Position numbers and translations under genes: made by a program | Shown: piece by piece, positions 1-11,190 of the stretch | How positions within the stretch are numbered: position 1 is the stretch's first letter | Layout: each line of letters starts with the position of its first letter | Source: Ceratothoa steindachneri | Lineage: Eukaryota; Arthropoda; Malacostraca; Isopoda; Cymothoidae | Direction: 5' to 3' | DNA length: 64,000 bases | Assembly (NCBI GenBank): GCA_963969495.1 | Contig: OZ018322.1 | Coordinates: 157,014,848-157,078,847 of the forward strand | Notes under the pieces: model-generated | The model's database searches: none | Told to the model about the DNA's origin: nothing | Seen by the model: the letters and a program-made list of their open reading frames with translations, nothing else

Positions 1-1400
1 ATAGTCAACTATTTCACACAAAAAGTTAGATAGTAGATTCCTTTTCATATTAAACTAATTGCCATGGTTAATCAACTCATACCAAGCGAACCAAAAAGGG
101 TCAGATAAGGAGCGCAGTATTGGAGATTCACTCATCTCCAATAATGGTGTCCACTTTGATTGCTCCTCATTTTACTCATTCGTCAAAATTATTCAACACG
201 ATGAGATGCCTTGCCCTTACCTCCATGCCTCTGCCCACGGTATTGCAGTAACGGGAACAGAATATGATAATAATCCCAGCTTAGCTAGAAGAGTTAAGTT
301 AGACCGAATGAAGTTTCAGAGTACAAAATACCTAATAGTTTTGACAGAATTGACGATCAACTTTTAAACATACTGATTGAGGCCGAGATTTTAAGTTGTG
401 TTAAAATATCGTATCTATTGGCTAACCGGATACTGAGGTGTGTTTACTTGAAATATTTAAACTTTTCTTTACCCACCCGAGATATGAATCACATCGTATT
501 ATTATCAAATCTCTTAATTTTTGCTTCTACTTTTGCATTCACAATAAAATGCTGTCAATGAATGAAATTGTTGTAGTAAGTTTAGCCATTTGTCCTTCCC
601 CTCGTCGACGAGATCCAGCTATCGGTTACCAAAATTACTGAAATTCACAGAAAAGATCAGAATAAAGGTGCTAGCAAGCCAGAAGGCATCAGCGCTCGGC
701 ACTCGGGTGAAAAATGGGGTGGGGGCGGATATGACTATCGTGAATGGGTTCCTCCATAGGTGAACTTAGAACTACATTGGTCGGCTTCCGTAATAGATTG
801 CTAATGTTTTAAGTGAAGTAAGGAGAGAAATGATAGTGTAATTGTGATTGGATATGTACCATGTATACACACATAATAAACATTGCACAACTGGGGAATT
901 ATACAAAGCTTTCGTAAATAACCATTGTCCCTCAAGTAATAAACTACCAGCGACGATATATTCACTGCAGAATACGAGGAAGACACACATTTATACTGAC
1001 CATGAGTCTTTGTTGGGCAATCCTTTTAAGGTGCACAGCTGGCAGCCCTTAAATATAGGTAAATTTGTACATCTCTCCCATTCAAACAATTTATCACAAT
1101 TTTCCTCATTCGTGCATACTTAATCGTAGCCAATGGGTGACCACCTCGTGACGCTGCTGGAAATGTTGAACCCGTGATCGCTTAGATCATACCTGTATAT
1201 CCACGTTCAAACTCCAACGCAGTTTACACAGTTAGAGTTACACTACTTGGGTAATTTAAAATGTTAATCATCTCCTCCGTACACAAATAATCAAGGATAA
1301 ATCAACGTTCATGAATAAATCGCCGCTATTGTCTGAACTTTTAGGTAGAATGGATTTTATTGTATTTGACTAGTAATTATTACAACAGATTCAATGAGTC
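1..1400. other. No gene recognised
   Basis: Short open frames occur here, for example 59-367 and 848-1123 on the plus strand, but none has a recognisable domain, a compositional change or an obvious splice context. I treat them as chance frames in AT-rich DNA. Confidence 0.5.
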
Positions 1401-1526
1401 ATGTGAGATTAACTCGTAAAGTATGTTAATAAGGTATTGTTTGGGGGATTAAGTTCTGAAGCATGTTCAATAGCTATTCATTGAGAGATTAAGTCGTACA
1501 AGCGTGTTGAATCAAAATTTAAGCCT
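1401..1526. repeat. Degenerate 40-bp tandem repeat, about 3 copies
   Basis: The motif GATTAAnTCnTnnAAG recurs at 1407, 1447 and 1487, exactly 40 bp apart. Each copy is followed by a related GTnTGTTnAAT segment. The copies have diverged, so the array is old. No coding function is visible. Confidence 0.6.
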
Positions 1527-1559
1527 TCACGGGTTAAGAAGGGCTGAGAGTACTAATTG

Positions 1560-1801
1560 TGTTCTTGGGGATTGAAAAGACCCAAAGGAGAAGCTAAGTC
1601 TCAATGAATTTGATTTAAAAACAACGTTCAGGTTCTAGAGAGACACAGATAACAATTAAATATGGGAGGATCGTTTCACGAATCAAAAAATAACTTGAAC
1701 GCTACTAAACCTTAACAAAATACAAAGAAATAGACGAAAATTTTTAAAAGACCTCTTTAAAGACCTTTTAAAAAACCCTACTGAATCTGACACCAGATTT
1801 T

Positions 1802-1804
<3 letters not shown>
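1560..1804 (-). other. Remnant of an LTR-retrotransposon leader with primer-binding-site motif
   Basis: Read on the minus strand, the (TA)n tract is followed by AAAATCTGGTGTCAGA. The core TGGTGTCAG lies at 1787-1795. The same arrangement, a TA-rich spacer followed by AAATCTGGTGTCA, lies just inside the 5' LTR of Gypsy element 1 (26850). TGGTGTCAG would pair with a tRNA-Leu 3' end (CTGACACCA); the match to tRNA-Leu is from general knowledge. No gag frame could be followed from here, so only the leader seems to remain. Confidence 0.4.

Positions 1805-1878
<74 letters not shown>
1805..1878. repeat. (TA)n microsatellite, about 74 bp
   Basis: Uninterrupted AT dinucleotide tract. It separates the leader remnant on its left from the 3' end of a minus-strand Penelope-like element on its right. 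Confidence 0.97.
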
Positions 1879-1882
<4 letters not shown>

Positions 1883-2309
1883 AAAATTAATGCACTATCG
1901 CAAGAAAAGATGAGGAATTAAACCATATTCTCCGAAGACAATTTAATTCAGAACAGTTTCGGTGTATCTCACACCCTTTTTCACCTGAGACTGGATAGAA
2001 AATATAAGAAAATTGCATACAAACATAACACAATGGTCAGGTCGTGAAAGATCCCCTCTTTTTTCCCCCAATCCCCTACTTGTAGCTAATCTGGAGGGGG
2101 GGGGGGTTAGGCCTTAACATATTAAAGGGCTGACATTTTGCTATTTGGTTTATTTGCTTTCTTATTACAGGATTAAAAGAAAATTAACCCTCAGATAGAT
2201 TTAAATTAGGAACTTAAGATATCAAGCTCGATTCTACTATTCCTCTTTTAACATAGTTAGCCGATTTAAATACCATGTTACTTCCATTGAAATCGATCGT
2301 ATGATTCGA

Positions 2310-2584
2310 GTTTCTAACATGGCAAAATATTCCACTGCTTTCGATGCCCACTCTAATATCTCTTTTGTGTTCATACAATCTCTTGTCTAGATTTCTCCCG
2401 TTTGCTCTATATAAACTTTATGGCAATCGTTGCATGGTATTGCATATACTCCTATGTTATGATATTCTTTGGGTTTCCTGGCAATCATCAATTGGTTTAA
2501 GGAATTATTATATTTAAAGGCTAGATTAATACCCGCTTTTCCAAATATGTCCTTCAAACTATTTAATTTATTATTAAATGGCAA
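2310..2584 (-). pseudogene. GIY-YIG endonuclease of Penelope copy A (broken)
   Basis: This is the C-terminal nuclease that nicks target DNA in Penelope-like elements. The motif pair is visible as IGVYAIPC followed by KVYIEQTG. Copy B at 3987-4304 keeps KVYIGETGR, so the Gly of the YIG half has been lost here. A stop follows after about 65 residues. The linker LNQLMIARKPKE joins it to the reverse transcriptase, as in copy B. Downstream sequence can be aligned with copy B only with frameshifts. Confidence 0.8.
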
Positions 2585-2586
2585 TG

Positions 2587-3546
2587 TTATACATTTGTTG
2601 AAGTCATTAGTGGGGAAGGCTTATTACCATAGAATGTTTTCCTAGCTGCAAAATGGGCAGACGATATGAACCAATCGGGGTAATACAAATTAGAAAAAAT
2701 GGTCCTGATAATGACAATTTCTTCATCTAAATAGGAAGGATGACATATTTTGTATGCTCTAAGGAAAAGGTTAGAAATTACCGATTTTTTAACAGTATTA
2801 TCGTGAAACGAAAAATGATATATATAGGCATTCGAGTGGGTTGTTTTTCTATACACGTCAAGTTTTAATTTATGGTGATCTTTATTAATCAGGACATCTA
2901 AAAAGGGTAATCTATTATCATATTCCCATTTATATTTAAATTTGATGGAGACATGCAAATTATTCAAATTATTGGAAAAGGTATCAAAATCATGGCCATT
3001 AGGCCATACAGAAAATACATTGTCAATGTATCTTAACCATATAAAGTTAGGGGGAGAAATTGTGGGAAGGAGTTCAGTCTCAAAATATTCCATGAAGAGA
3101 CATGCCAATATCGGAGATAAACTATTTCCCATGCTAAGGCCAAATATTTGTCTATAAAACTCATTATTTACTTGAAACACATTGTCAGAGAGACATAATT
3201 CAACTAAATCGATAAATTTACTCGTAGAAATAGGAAGATCCAAATTAAGTCTAGGCATGATTTCCCGCAGAAGGCCCATGGTTTGGTCAACCGAAACTTT
3301 GGGAAACAAAGAGTTTACATCAAAGCTCACAAGTTTTCCATCCGGTAATTGCAAGTGGTTGAGGCGTTCAACGAAATCTTGAGTGTTCATTATGTGTGCA
3401 GATGAGATTCTTTTAACTGCTGGAGATAAATGCTTGGCGAGCCATTTGGAGAGCTTATAAGTGGGAGAATTAATATTGGAAATGATTGGGCGTAAGGGAC
3501 ATCACTCTTTGTGGGTCTTTGGGAGCCCATACATATAGGGAGGTGA
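2587..3546 (-). pseudogene. Penelope-like reverse transcriptase (broken)
   Basis: This is the polymerase domain that copies element RNA into DNA at the target. In order the minus strand shows YGLPKTHK just before an in-frame TGA at 3504-3502 where Gly is usual, then CPLRPIIS, then a frame with Met at 3390. From that Met, motif A is SFDVNSLF (Asp24), motif B is GLSMGNSLSPILA (about 84-96), and the catalytic box reads YIDN (121-124) instead of YxDD. A PFLDVLI segment and the thumb follow. The second catalytic Asp is therefore Asn, which should abolish activity. The frame ends at 2587 and a frameshift separates it from the endonuclease. The Penelope assignment rests on the YGLPKTHK and RPIIS motifs together with the GIY-YIG domain downstream. 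Confidence 0.88.
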
Positions 3547-3699
3547 TCCGCTTAATAACAAAACAAGCAATTTCAACAACAAATTAAAGAGAATATTGAA
3601 AAGCACATATTTAATTAAACAATTCAGGAGTACCAACCCACTCGAATGCCTATATACAGTATTTTTCGTTTCACGATAATACTGTTAAAAAATCGGTAA

Positions 3700-4304
3700 T
3701 TTCTAACCTTTTCCTTAGAGCATACAAAATATGTCATCCTTCCTATTTAGATGAAGAAATTGTCATTATCAGGACCATTTTTTCTAATTTGTATAACCCC
3801 AATTGGTTCATATTGTCTCCCCATTTTGCAGCTAGGAAAACATTCTATGGTAATAAGCCTTCCCGCACTAATGCCTTCAACAAATGTATAACATTGCCAT
3901 TTAATAATAAATTAAATAGTTTAAAGTACATATTTGGATAAGCGGGTATTAATCTAGCCTTTAAATATAATAATTCCTTAAACCAATTGATGATTGCCAG
4001 GAAACCCAAAGAACATCATAACATAGGAGTATATGCAATACCATGCAACGATTGCCATAAAGTTTATATAGGGGAAACAGGGAGAAATCTAGACAAGAGA
4101 TTGTACGAACACAAAAGAGATATTAGAGTGGGCTTTGAGAGCAGTGGAATATTTTGCCATGTTAGAGACTTGAATCATTCAATCAATTTCAATGATAGTA
4201 AAATGGTATTCAAATCGGCTAACTATGTTAAGAGAAGAATCGTAGAATCGAGCTTGATATCCTCAGTTCCTAATTTAAATCTATCTGAGGGTCAATATTT
4301 TTAA
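3700..4304 (+). pseudogene. Penelope C-terminal region with well preserved GIY-YIG domain
   Basis: From 3987 an open frame of 105 residues holds the complete GIY-YIG core: IGVYAIPC, CHKVYIGETGR, then LDKRLYEHKRDIR with the conserved Arg, and a downstream Glu in RRIVESSLI, ending in LNLSEGQYF and a stop. This is the best preserved nuclease domain in the window. The upstream thumb part (about 3700-3986) can be read with interruptions, including a TAA near 3940, so no complete protein is encoded. The GIY-YIG domain makes the target-site nick in this retroelement class. Confidence 0.85.
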
Positions 4305-4498
4305 TCCAGTAATAAGAAAGAAAATAAACAAAATAGCCAAATGTTAGCCCTTTAATATGTTTAGGCCTAACCCTCCTCCCCAGATTAGCCACAAGTAAAG
4401 GGATGGGGCAAAAAAGCTAGGGATCTTTCACGACCTGACCATTGTGTTATGTTTGTGTGCATTTTTCTTATATTTTCTATCCAGTGTCAGTTGAACAA

Positions 4499-4519
4499 GG
4501 GTGTGAGATACACCGAAAC
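4499..4519 (+). other. Conserved hairpin + GAAAC, possible hammerhead ribozyme remnant
   Basis: Just upstream of the 3' end of Penelope copy B, GGTGT-GAGAT-ACACC forms a 5-bp stem and is followed at once by GAAAC. The same string is conserved in copy A (complement of 1956-1975) although its flanks differ. Penelope-like elements are known to carry hammerhead ribozymes with a core of CTGATGA, stem II, GAAA. Here the upstream box reads CAGTTGA (copy B) or CAGGTGA (copy A), so the core is imperfect and no cleavage site is assigned. Confidence 0.3.
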
Positions 4520-4561
4520 TGTTCTGAATTAAATTATCCTTGGAGAATGGGGTTTAATTCG

Positions 4562-4563
<2 letters not shown>

Positions 4564-4606
<43 letters not shown>

Positions 4607-4617
4607 GCGTGATATAT

Positions 4618-4681
<64 letters not shown>
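4564..4681. repeat. Compound (TA)n microsatellite
   Basis: Two long AT tracts (4564-4595 and 4620-4681) are separated by a short TA-rich interruption that contains GCGTGATATATC. The tract abuts the 3' end of Penelope copy B. Confidence 0.95.
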
Positions 4682-7180
4682 ATGGCTTGGTTCGACCAGT
4701 TGGAGGGGATAATCAGAATGGGGGAGAAATTCGTCAGCCTGTGTGTGGTTAATAATTATCAAAATAAGAGAGTGCAGATAGGCTTAAGGATTTAATGATG
4801 GCAGAGAGTCATTCAAAGTTATTTAAAGAATGCTACAAAAAATAAAGTTTAATAGTTTTTTGTTTCAAGGTTAAGGCCACCTAGCTCTTCTATGGGTTCA
4901 AGGTGGACATCCAGATCCTCTTAGACTCTATTCCTCCACGGTAACATTGTTCAGAAGTTCCTTATTGTCTATAACTCATTTTGCTTTGATGATTATCTGC
5001 GCCTTCTGGCTTAGCATTGTTTTTCACTCTCTAGGCTCTTTAAGTTTGAGCTTGAAATCTAGCTTTACTTTGTGTAAACATTTCTTCCTGTATTTGAGCA
5101 GCCTATGTTTCAGCTTGGTCTGTAATTGTCTTGAACATCTGTTTCGGCTACAATGGTGTTCGCATTCTTTTAGCAGCAAACGACTACAAGAGAAAGGTCA
5201 TATCTTGAGTGGCACAATCACCCGTAACACTAAGCAATATTTCGTAATTAATTTTCAATTTAATCATTAAAAGCTGCACTTAATACAAAATAAATAGAAT
5301 CTTTATTTTTATTTTAAAATGTTGGTTATTATTAAGTTATTTCAAACCTCTAAGTTTAAATGTTTGCTTTCCTATACCATGCCAGTAAACAAAGAAACTT
5401 TCTCTTTTATATGCATATCTGTATTAAAACATTTTATATTCCTTATTTAAAACATATTATGATAATGATTCAGCAGGATATGTTGTCACTTAACATATTC
5501 TTTATAGCTATATTTTAGGTTTATTAATATAAATTGTCGAAAGAATTTTCAATATTTGCCTTTTCCTTGTCGAAATAACGTCGGCTGGATGAATAACTTT
5601 TTTCCCACTATTTTGATCCAGAGATGTGATATGAAGGGTCATCACAACGTTAATAGCTTTTTACTTAAATGTTGCTATGTACTTGTGTAGAAAAAAGGGA
5701 CATAGTTTTTAATGCAGATTTTGCATCGATTTAGTTGGCCTTTTTTGGGAAGTTAATCCTTGGTTACCCCGAGTTGCGGCTCTGAATGTATTAGATTCTG
5801 TCCGTAACAAATCTTTGAGTATCTTCCTATTGCATTTTAATCCATTCCATATCAAATCACTCAATATTCCTTCATGAGTAGTTTTGTAATAAGATAGGGT
5901 AACACCCATTAATCTTCTATAATTACCCCATCTCCTCCATCCAAAACGTTTCCCATCCTTTTATTCCGACCCTGGGCTTTTGCTAAGATAGGGTTTAAGG
6001 TGTACCATCACGTCCATTCAACGTGCATTACCTGGCAGAATGACTTAAGCACACTCCATCACACTCCTTTCTTACACCCACAAATGCCACAATATCGCCC
6101 ATTTCTCTCATTCTCACTAACAAATCCATCTTTTTCGCGGCCTTGAAACCAGTCACACACCGTTTATTATCACATATTTTCGTCATTCAATTTAAATTGT
6201 ATGCATTGAATTTGAATAATTACGATGCATTTCACCGTTTTGAATTTATTTTCCTTTTTTGCTACAAATTGCAAGCGGAAGCATTTTAGTTAATTTTAAA
6301 GCTATGTTTAGTGCCCTTGTCTCTTCCCCTATATTTTTTTATTTTGGTTATTCTTCCCTAATTTTAAACTTCCCCAAACTTTACAACTTTTCATGCAGAC
6401 GTCTTTTAAATCACTTTCAAATTATAGATGCTGACATTGGTCTTCCTCTTCTCAAAACTAAATGTAAAATGATGTTTTGGCATTTCAATTTTTGACGGAA
6501 TATGATATAATATTTATTTCTGAAATATTAACTCTTTAATGTTAGTTCCCTCTCTCACTGATCCCTTGCAAGGAAATACAGGGTGTTGATAAGGGGTCCT
6601 TCATTTGAAAATCTTTAATATCTGCGATAATGACAGATTTGTAATTCTACTGAATTCATCCCAAAGTCATTTGACCGAAAGCAGTTCTGCTAAGAAAGGA
6701 CAAGTTTCATCCCTTCTCCCCAATAATGAAAAGTAAATACAAAATCTCACTTACAGGAAAAAATATGCACAAAAAACAAGAAGTATTGTTCTGACAGGCG
6801 TGGAATCGTATTGGATTCATTATGTACATATCGACATTTTTCATTACAGGTTACAGGTATACCGAAATATATGTACCAAGTAAGGCATAGATTAGATTCT
6901 TTGTAATGTTATCTATAATTATATGATTATTTTTGATATCTTAAACGAAGGGCATCGATATTCTTCAAATATCAATTGCATAATGCTCAGCAAGAAGTAG
7001 CTACTCACTTGCCGACGCCCTCACAGCGATAAGACAAAAAGCTTAGCAAAGGAGATACCACTTGAAATTCAGGGAGATTACGTCATTAAATTGGTGAAAC
7101 TTTTTCCATATATCTCTGCACCTAACCGGTAATACCAATAAGCAACTTTTGTAAATATCATTTGGTTTAGATCCATACCG
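4682..7180. other. No gene recognised
   Basis: AT-rich DNA. The longest frame (4947-5270, plus) is rich in Leu, Ser and Phe but has no recognisable domain, and its opposite strand is interrupted by stops. I see no element motif here. Confidence 0.5.
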
Positions 7181-7184
7181 AGAG

Positions 7185-7720
7185 AATACATTGCATACAC
7201 ATAAAGAATACTTGATATATAAACACAAAGATAACACTTGGCATATACAAATAGAATAAACAACATACACACCAACACGTGGCATACAGAGAAGACATGA
7301 ATAACACTCTGAACTCTTAGTATACGGGGACGGAGCACTTGGCATAGACAGATTGAATGCATGAGATACAGAAAGAGAACACTTGGCATATACTGATATA
7401 ATGCATAACATACACAGATAGAATACTTGCATACCAAAAGTCAATACATGCCATAGACAGAAAAACACTTTGGTATACACAGAGAGAATACATGACTTAC
7501 ACAAAGAGAACCCTTATAATACACCATAAAACAGTTGGCATATGGAAACATAATACATAACATACACAAGGAGCAATTTGTTTACACTAGATTGTAATGG
7601 ATATTCACATATAGAAACATTTGGCATAAAAGAGAGAAAACATTACACACAGAAGAAATACATGTTATACAAAGAGAGAACATTTGGTACACGTATAAAA
7701 TCCAAGATATAAAGAGAGAG
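7185..7720. repeat. Degenerate minisatellite, unit about 22-25 bp
   Basis: Variants of CACTTGGCATACACAGATAG and CATGACATACACAAAGAGAA alternate for over 500 bp with variable spacing and many substitutions. The overlapping minus-strand open frames (7043-7504 and 7078-7437), which repeat Cys-Leu-Tyr-Val patterns, are by-products of this repeat and not genes. Confidence 0.75.
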
Positions 7721-9548
7721 GCACTAAAAGGAAATGAATACCCGGCCGATAGTGCGAGAACGATTAATATACACGCAAATATTATATTTCATACACAGAT
7801 CTCTCTAAATTTGTATTAATAAATTAAGGTGTCAAGAAATTTTGAAAATAAAAGGCTATTCCATTAAAACTTTTTACAGCCGTGGCAGTTTTTAATAACC
7901 ATTCCCCCACACACAAATGTTGCGTATCGGTTTAATGTTAAAGAGATTACGTTGCTTGCATGAGACCAAGGATGTAAATTAGCTTTTTACAATCTTAATT
8001 TCTTTTTCCTGCTGTTAATTTATTTATATTTATTTCAATAAAGAGAGAAAGGGAACCAAATTCAGCCAAATCTTTTTTTCATCTAATCAACAGTTGTGAA
8101 TGGAGTGAGAAAACTTATTTCAGGGGATTTCGGGAAATTTATTTGGTCGAAAAGCTGCGAAGTGGTTTTAATAGGATATTTTTATCCTCGCTACCGTTTG
8201 CACCTACAAAAGGGAGAGAAAATAAGAACAAACATAAGACAATACACGATAGTACAGCTATCTAGGAACAAGGTAGCAGTTATTGAAGTATTAATACAGA
8301 ACAAGAGATGCCGGCAGGTAAAATCTTAGGATTAAAAAAACATCAAAGAGTGTAGAAAAATCCCATATCAGAATGGAAAATAACGAAACAACACGGATGC
8401 TAAACCTACTACAAATCTAAAGACATTAAGCAAGAAAAATGATAATAAAATTTATATGCCATTGGGAAGAGAGGTAATAGTGTAGCCATATATTCCAATC
8501 AGCAGCTAAATGAAGACGAACAAGCTGAAATTACCAAGGATTCAAAATAGAGTTCTATATATTATTAAAACCGTGATGTGAGGAGAGAAAAGAAACTAAA
8601 TAACTCTATATCAAAAAGCAGGAAAGAAACCGCTAAATATTAATATCAAGAAAAGAGAGGAGAAAATGAAAATGAAAGTAAACTAATTTCATAGCAGAAA
8701 CCCTTTACAATACTCGATTTCTCAAGGGGTAAGAGCTGAAAAGGTAGGGTGTTAATTTACATAATTATGTCAATAGTTAGAAAAAAGAACCCAATTTAGT
8801 AAGCTGAAAACGGGGAGATTTACCAACTCAAAAATCCAAACCCGATAGAGAGATAAAATCTAGCACCCAAAAAACCGAACACAACGAGGAAACAAGACAA
8901 CGGATATGATAAGCAAAAAAGTCAATCTGAAGTCACTTATACAACTTCACAAGTGAAAAAATATAAAATGTAAAAGTAAATAAAGAATAGTGAAATTATA
9001 AGCCAAATGCTAGGTGAAATTAAACGAAATGTGCGATAAATGTAAAATACTAACTCAAAGTTAAATTTAAAAGACGAAAAGTGAAATTTTAAAAGTGAAT
9101 AAAAAATAGTGAAATAAAAACACAAAGCTAAGTTAAGTAAATTTAAAAGTATATAATGAAATTGAGGAAAGATTAAAGTTAAGGTGAATTAAAGCGGAAA
9201 GAGTAAAATTAAAATACTACTAATTAATACAAGTAAACTCGACAACATATGCGAAATTAACAATAAAAAAATAAACAAAAAAGCATGAAAGCCACAATAT
9301 ACAAAGACGAATGAGAAAAACAAGGAAACAGAGAATAGCCGTTTCTTCCGCTATAACTGCAAAGATTAATCCTAGAATACAGGAGGCTAAAGTGATGAAG
9401 GTTACTGAGAAATTGTGGTATGCCTCCTACAATTCTATACATATTTATCGAGTACTGCTGATACACATGTGCTACTAGTGTACCAAAAAGAAAATCACGC
9501 TTTTTGATTTCAATAATTTTTTGTGCATTTTGTCCACGACTACGGGAA
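7721..9548. other. No gene; strand-asymmetric A-rich segment
   Basis: From about 8340 to 9290 the plus strand is dominated by A with some G, for example repeated GTGAAATTAAAAG-like words, and is poor in C and T. No coding or element signature was found. The open frames here are short or low in complexity. Confidence 0.5.
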
Positions 9549-9785
9549 ATACACACTGATCTGGGTGTGCATCTGATTTATGCAGTTTCAATCTACAGAT
9601 ACACACTGATATAGACTAATTTAGGCATGTGTATCTTATTTATGAAGTTTCGATTTACGGATAAACATGGATACGAACTGATCCAGGCATGGATCTGGTT
9701 GATGCAATTTCACATCCTCTCATACGCACCAATACGCACTAATCTGGGAGATTATCTGATTCATGTAGTTTCAATTTAAGCGAAC
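9549..9785. repeat. Degenerate tandem repeat, about 4 units of 50-62 bp
   Basis: Units begin with ATACACACTGAT or a related string (9549, 9599, 9660 and about 9725), contain a GATCTGG or AATTTAGG core, and end with GCAGTTTCAATCTAC-like sequence. Identity between units is moderate. Confidence 0.55.
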
Positions 9786-10655
9786 GCACTCCTTGCAGCA
9801 CACATTTACCACCTACGAGTTATTGAAAATGTCATTTTCTTCCAGTACACTATAGCCTGCTAGCAGTGGAAAGAACAAAGCGTCTGAAAAATGATAAATA
9901 AAAATCGGAGAATCATTTGTACAAACGCTTTTCAGGGTAATAATATCTTGCATAAATTTTCTCCCTTTTCCTCATTACTTTTCTTGTTCTTCTAGTGAAT
10001 GTTATCATATGAGATACTTACTATGTAATATTTATGTTAAAAAATACTTGTCTAGTTGATTTTCCATTATATTATCAGACATTCTTTCCACTACTTGGTA
10101 AAGTTAAATATTCCACGTTTGTGTGATTTCATAGCTAATGAAACTTTGATCTATTGTTTTAGTATAGCGCTTGTTTACCAATTAAATCTAATTTAAATAG
10201 TGGTTGCTCTATTACTCATTTTGAAATTTAACTTATAATTAGCATTACTAAAACCTAGTATTATAAACATTCTCAATTTTATAAGCAATCGCTTACTTTT
10301 CAGTTATAATACAGAATGGCAACAAAGTCCCTTCGAAAATATTCTTTAGTATACATATGTTTGTTAATGTCTTTGATATATCTCCACTGACCACTAATGA
10401 GAAAGAATACACCGGCGAACAATTTTAATAACATTTTCTGATGACTTAGATTTCAATATAGATTTCAAATATATAATCCATTTTTACTTATATTCTATAG
10501 TTATTCTGTAATTTCTATTTTCTCGTTTACCAGAAAACTGCCCTCCGGACGGACAGAGAGGGTGCTTGAAGAAAGCAAATACTTCACAGTACATAGTAGT
10601 AAGATAGTAATAAGTGTTATTGTGCAAAGTATTGACATTATTGTTTCTTTTTTCA
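9786..10655. other. AT-rich DNA with a splice-acceptor-like end
   Basis: No gene is recognised. The segment ends at 10655 with TTGTTTCTTTTTTCAG, a good polypyrimidine plus AG acceptor, 17 bp before the Met codon of the repeated gene at 10673. It may be an intron or 5' flank of that gene. Confidence 0.35.
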
Positions 10656-10672
10656 GGTCTCATGTTAGAGTG

Positions 10673-11190
10673 ATGGCTTTGTCAAGACGAAATTGCGTTA
10701 ATGATCCAGACACCTTCCGCTACATATGTGGCTGTTACATGATAGTTCGTCAAAGGTACAATATAGTAAACTTTGTGATCCGCCCTTATAAGGCATATTT
10801 TGATGTTCCTTTTGGCGATCAAGATAAGAAGTAGGCCCCACATGCTGTTTTTCATAGTTGTGTGGAACATATTCGTGCGTAGACGAAAGGAAAGAGAAAT
10901 GGTCTTCTTTTTAGAAACCTAATGGTGTGGCGAGAGCCACAGGATCATGTTTCGGACTATTATTTCTGTCTGGTGAATACTAAAGGGATTGGCAAGGAAA
11001 ATCGGCACAAGATCGACTACCCCAACATTCCCGCGGCGATCTGGCCAGTACCGCGTTTTGAGTCTTTACCACTTCCGATTTTCAGTGGATATGCTTCCTC
11101 CGAGGATGAAAATGATGTACCTGATATGGACGTCCACGGAATAGATTCCGGGTCTGCAGATTCATCATCAGATGCTCTTTTAATTTTCTG
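10673..11190 (+). pseudogene. N-terminal Cys-rich part of an arthropod repeated gene family (broken)
   Basis: I recognise a hypothetical protein family that occurs in many copies in arthropod genomes and is probably linked to mobile DNA; its biochemical role is unknown to me. Visible marks are CVNDPDTFRYICG, DQDKK, CVEHIR, then MVWREPQDHVSDYYFCLVN with Cys and His spaced like a zinc-binding module, then an acidic Ser-rich stretch ending SSSDALLIF. Two in-frame TAG stops (10832 and 10880) break the frame, and some expected Cys positions are replaced. The remainder of the protein is found beyond an insertion, at 12545-13727. Confidence 0.75.

Larger units (their letters stand above)
1879..3560 (-). 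mobile_element. Penelope-like retroelement, copy A, 5' truncated
   Basis: The copy contains the end of the N-terminal region, the reverse transcriptase and a C-terminal GIY-YIG endonuclease on the minus strand. Its 3' end directly abuts the (TA)n tract at 1805-1878. Nearly the same 3' sequence appears in opposite orientation at 3636-4563, so the two copies form a head-to-head inverted repeat. The 5' limit is near 3560, where homology to the family stops a few residues upstream of the YGLPKTHK motif. The element is inactivated by an in-frame stop, frameshifts and a lost catalytic residue. Confidence 0.85.
3630..4563 (+). mobile_element. Penelope-like retroelement, copy B, strongly 5' truncated
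   Basis: This is the same family as copy A in opposite orientation. It starts at the thumb region, matching the complement of about 2843, and runs through the GIY-YIG domain to the 3' end, which again abuts a (TA)n tract at 4564. Homology between the arms is high over about 930 bp, while copy A extends roughly 700 bp further 5'. The arms could fold into a long hairpin. Confidence 0.85.

Noticed and set aside
1879..4563. Twin-priming 5' inversion as explanation of the Penelope pair
   Set aside because: Twin priming splits one copy without duplication; here the thumb and GIY-YIG region is present in both arms.
4562..4762. Open frame with long Tyr-Ile repeats (also at 29090-29329, 31145-31405, 35699-35893, 35763-36104 and 44798-44983)
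   Set aside because: These frames are translations of (TA)n microsatellites and carry no gene signal.
7043..7504. 153-codon minus-strand frame
   Set aside because: It is a by-product of the degenerate minisatellite; no domain, repetitive Cys/Tyr/Leu pattern.
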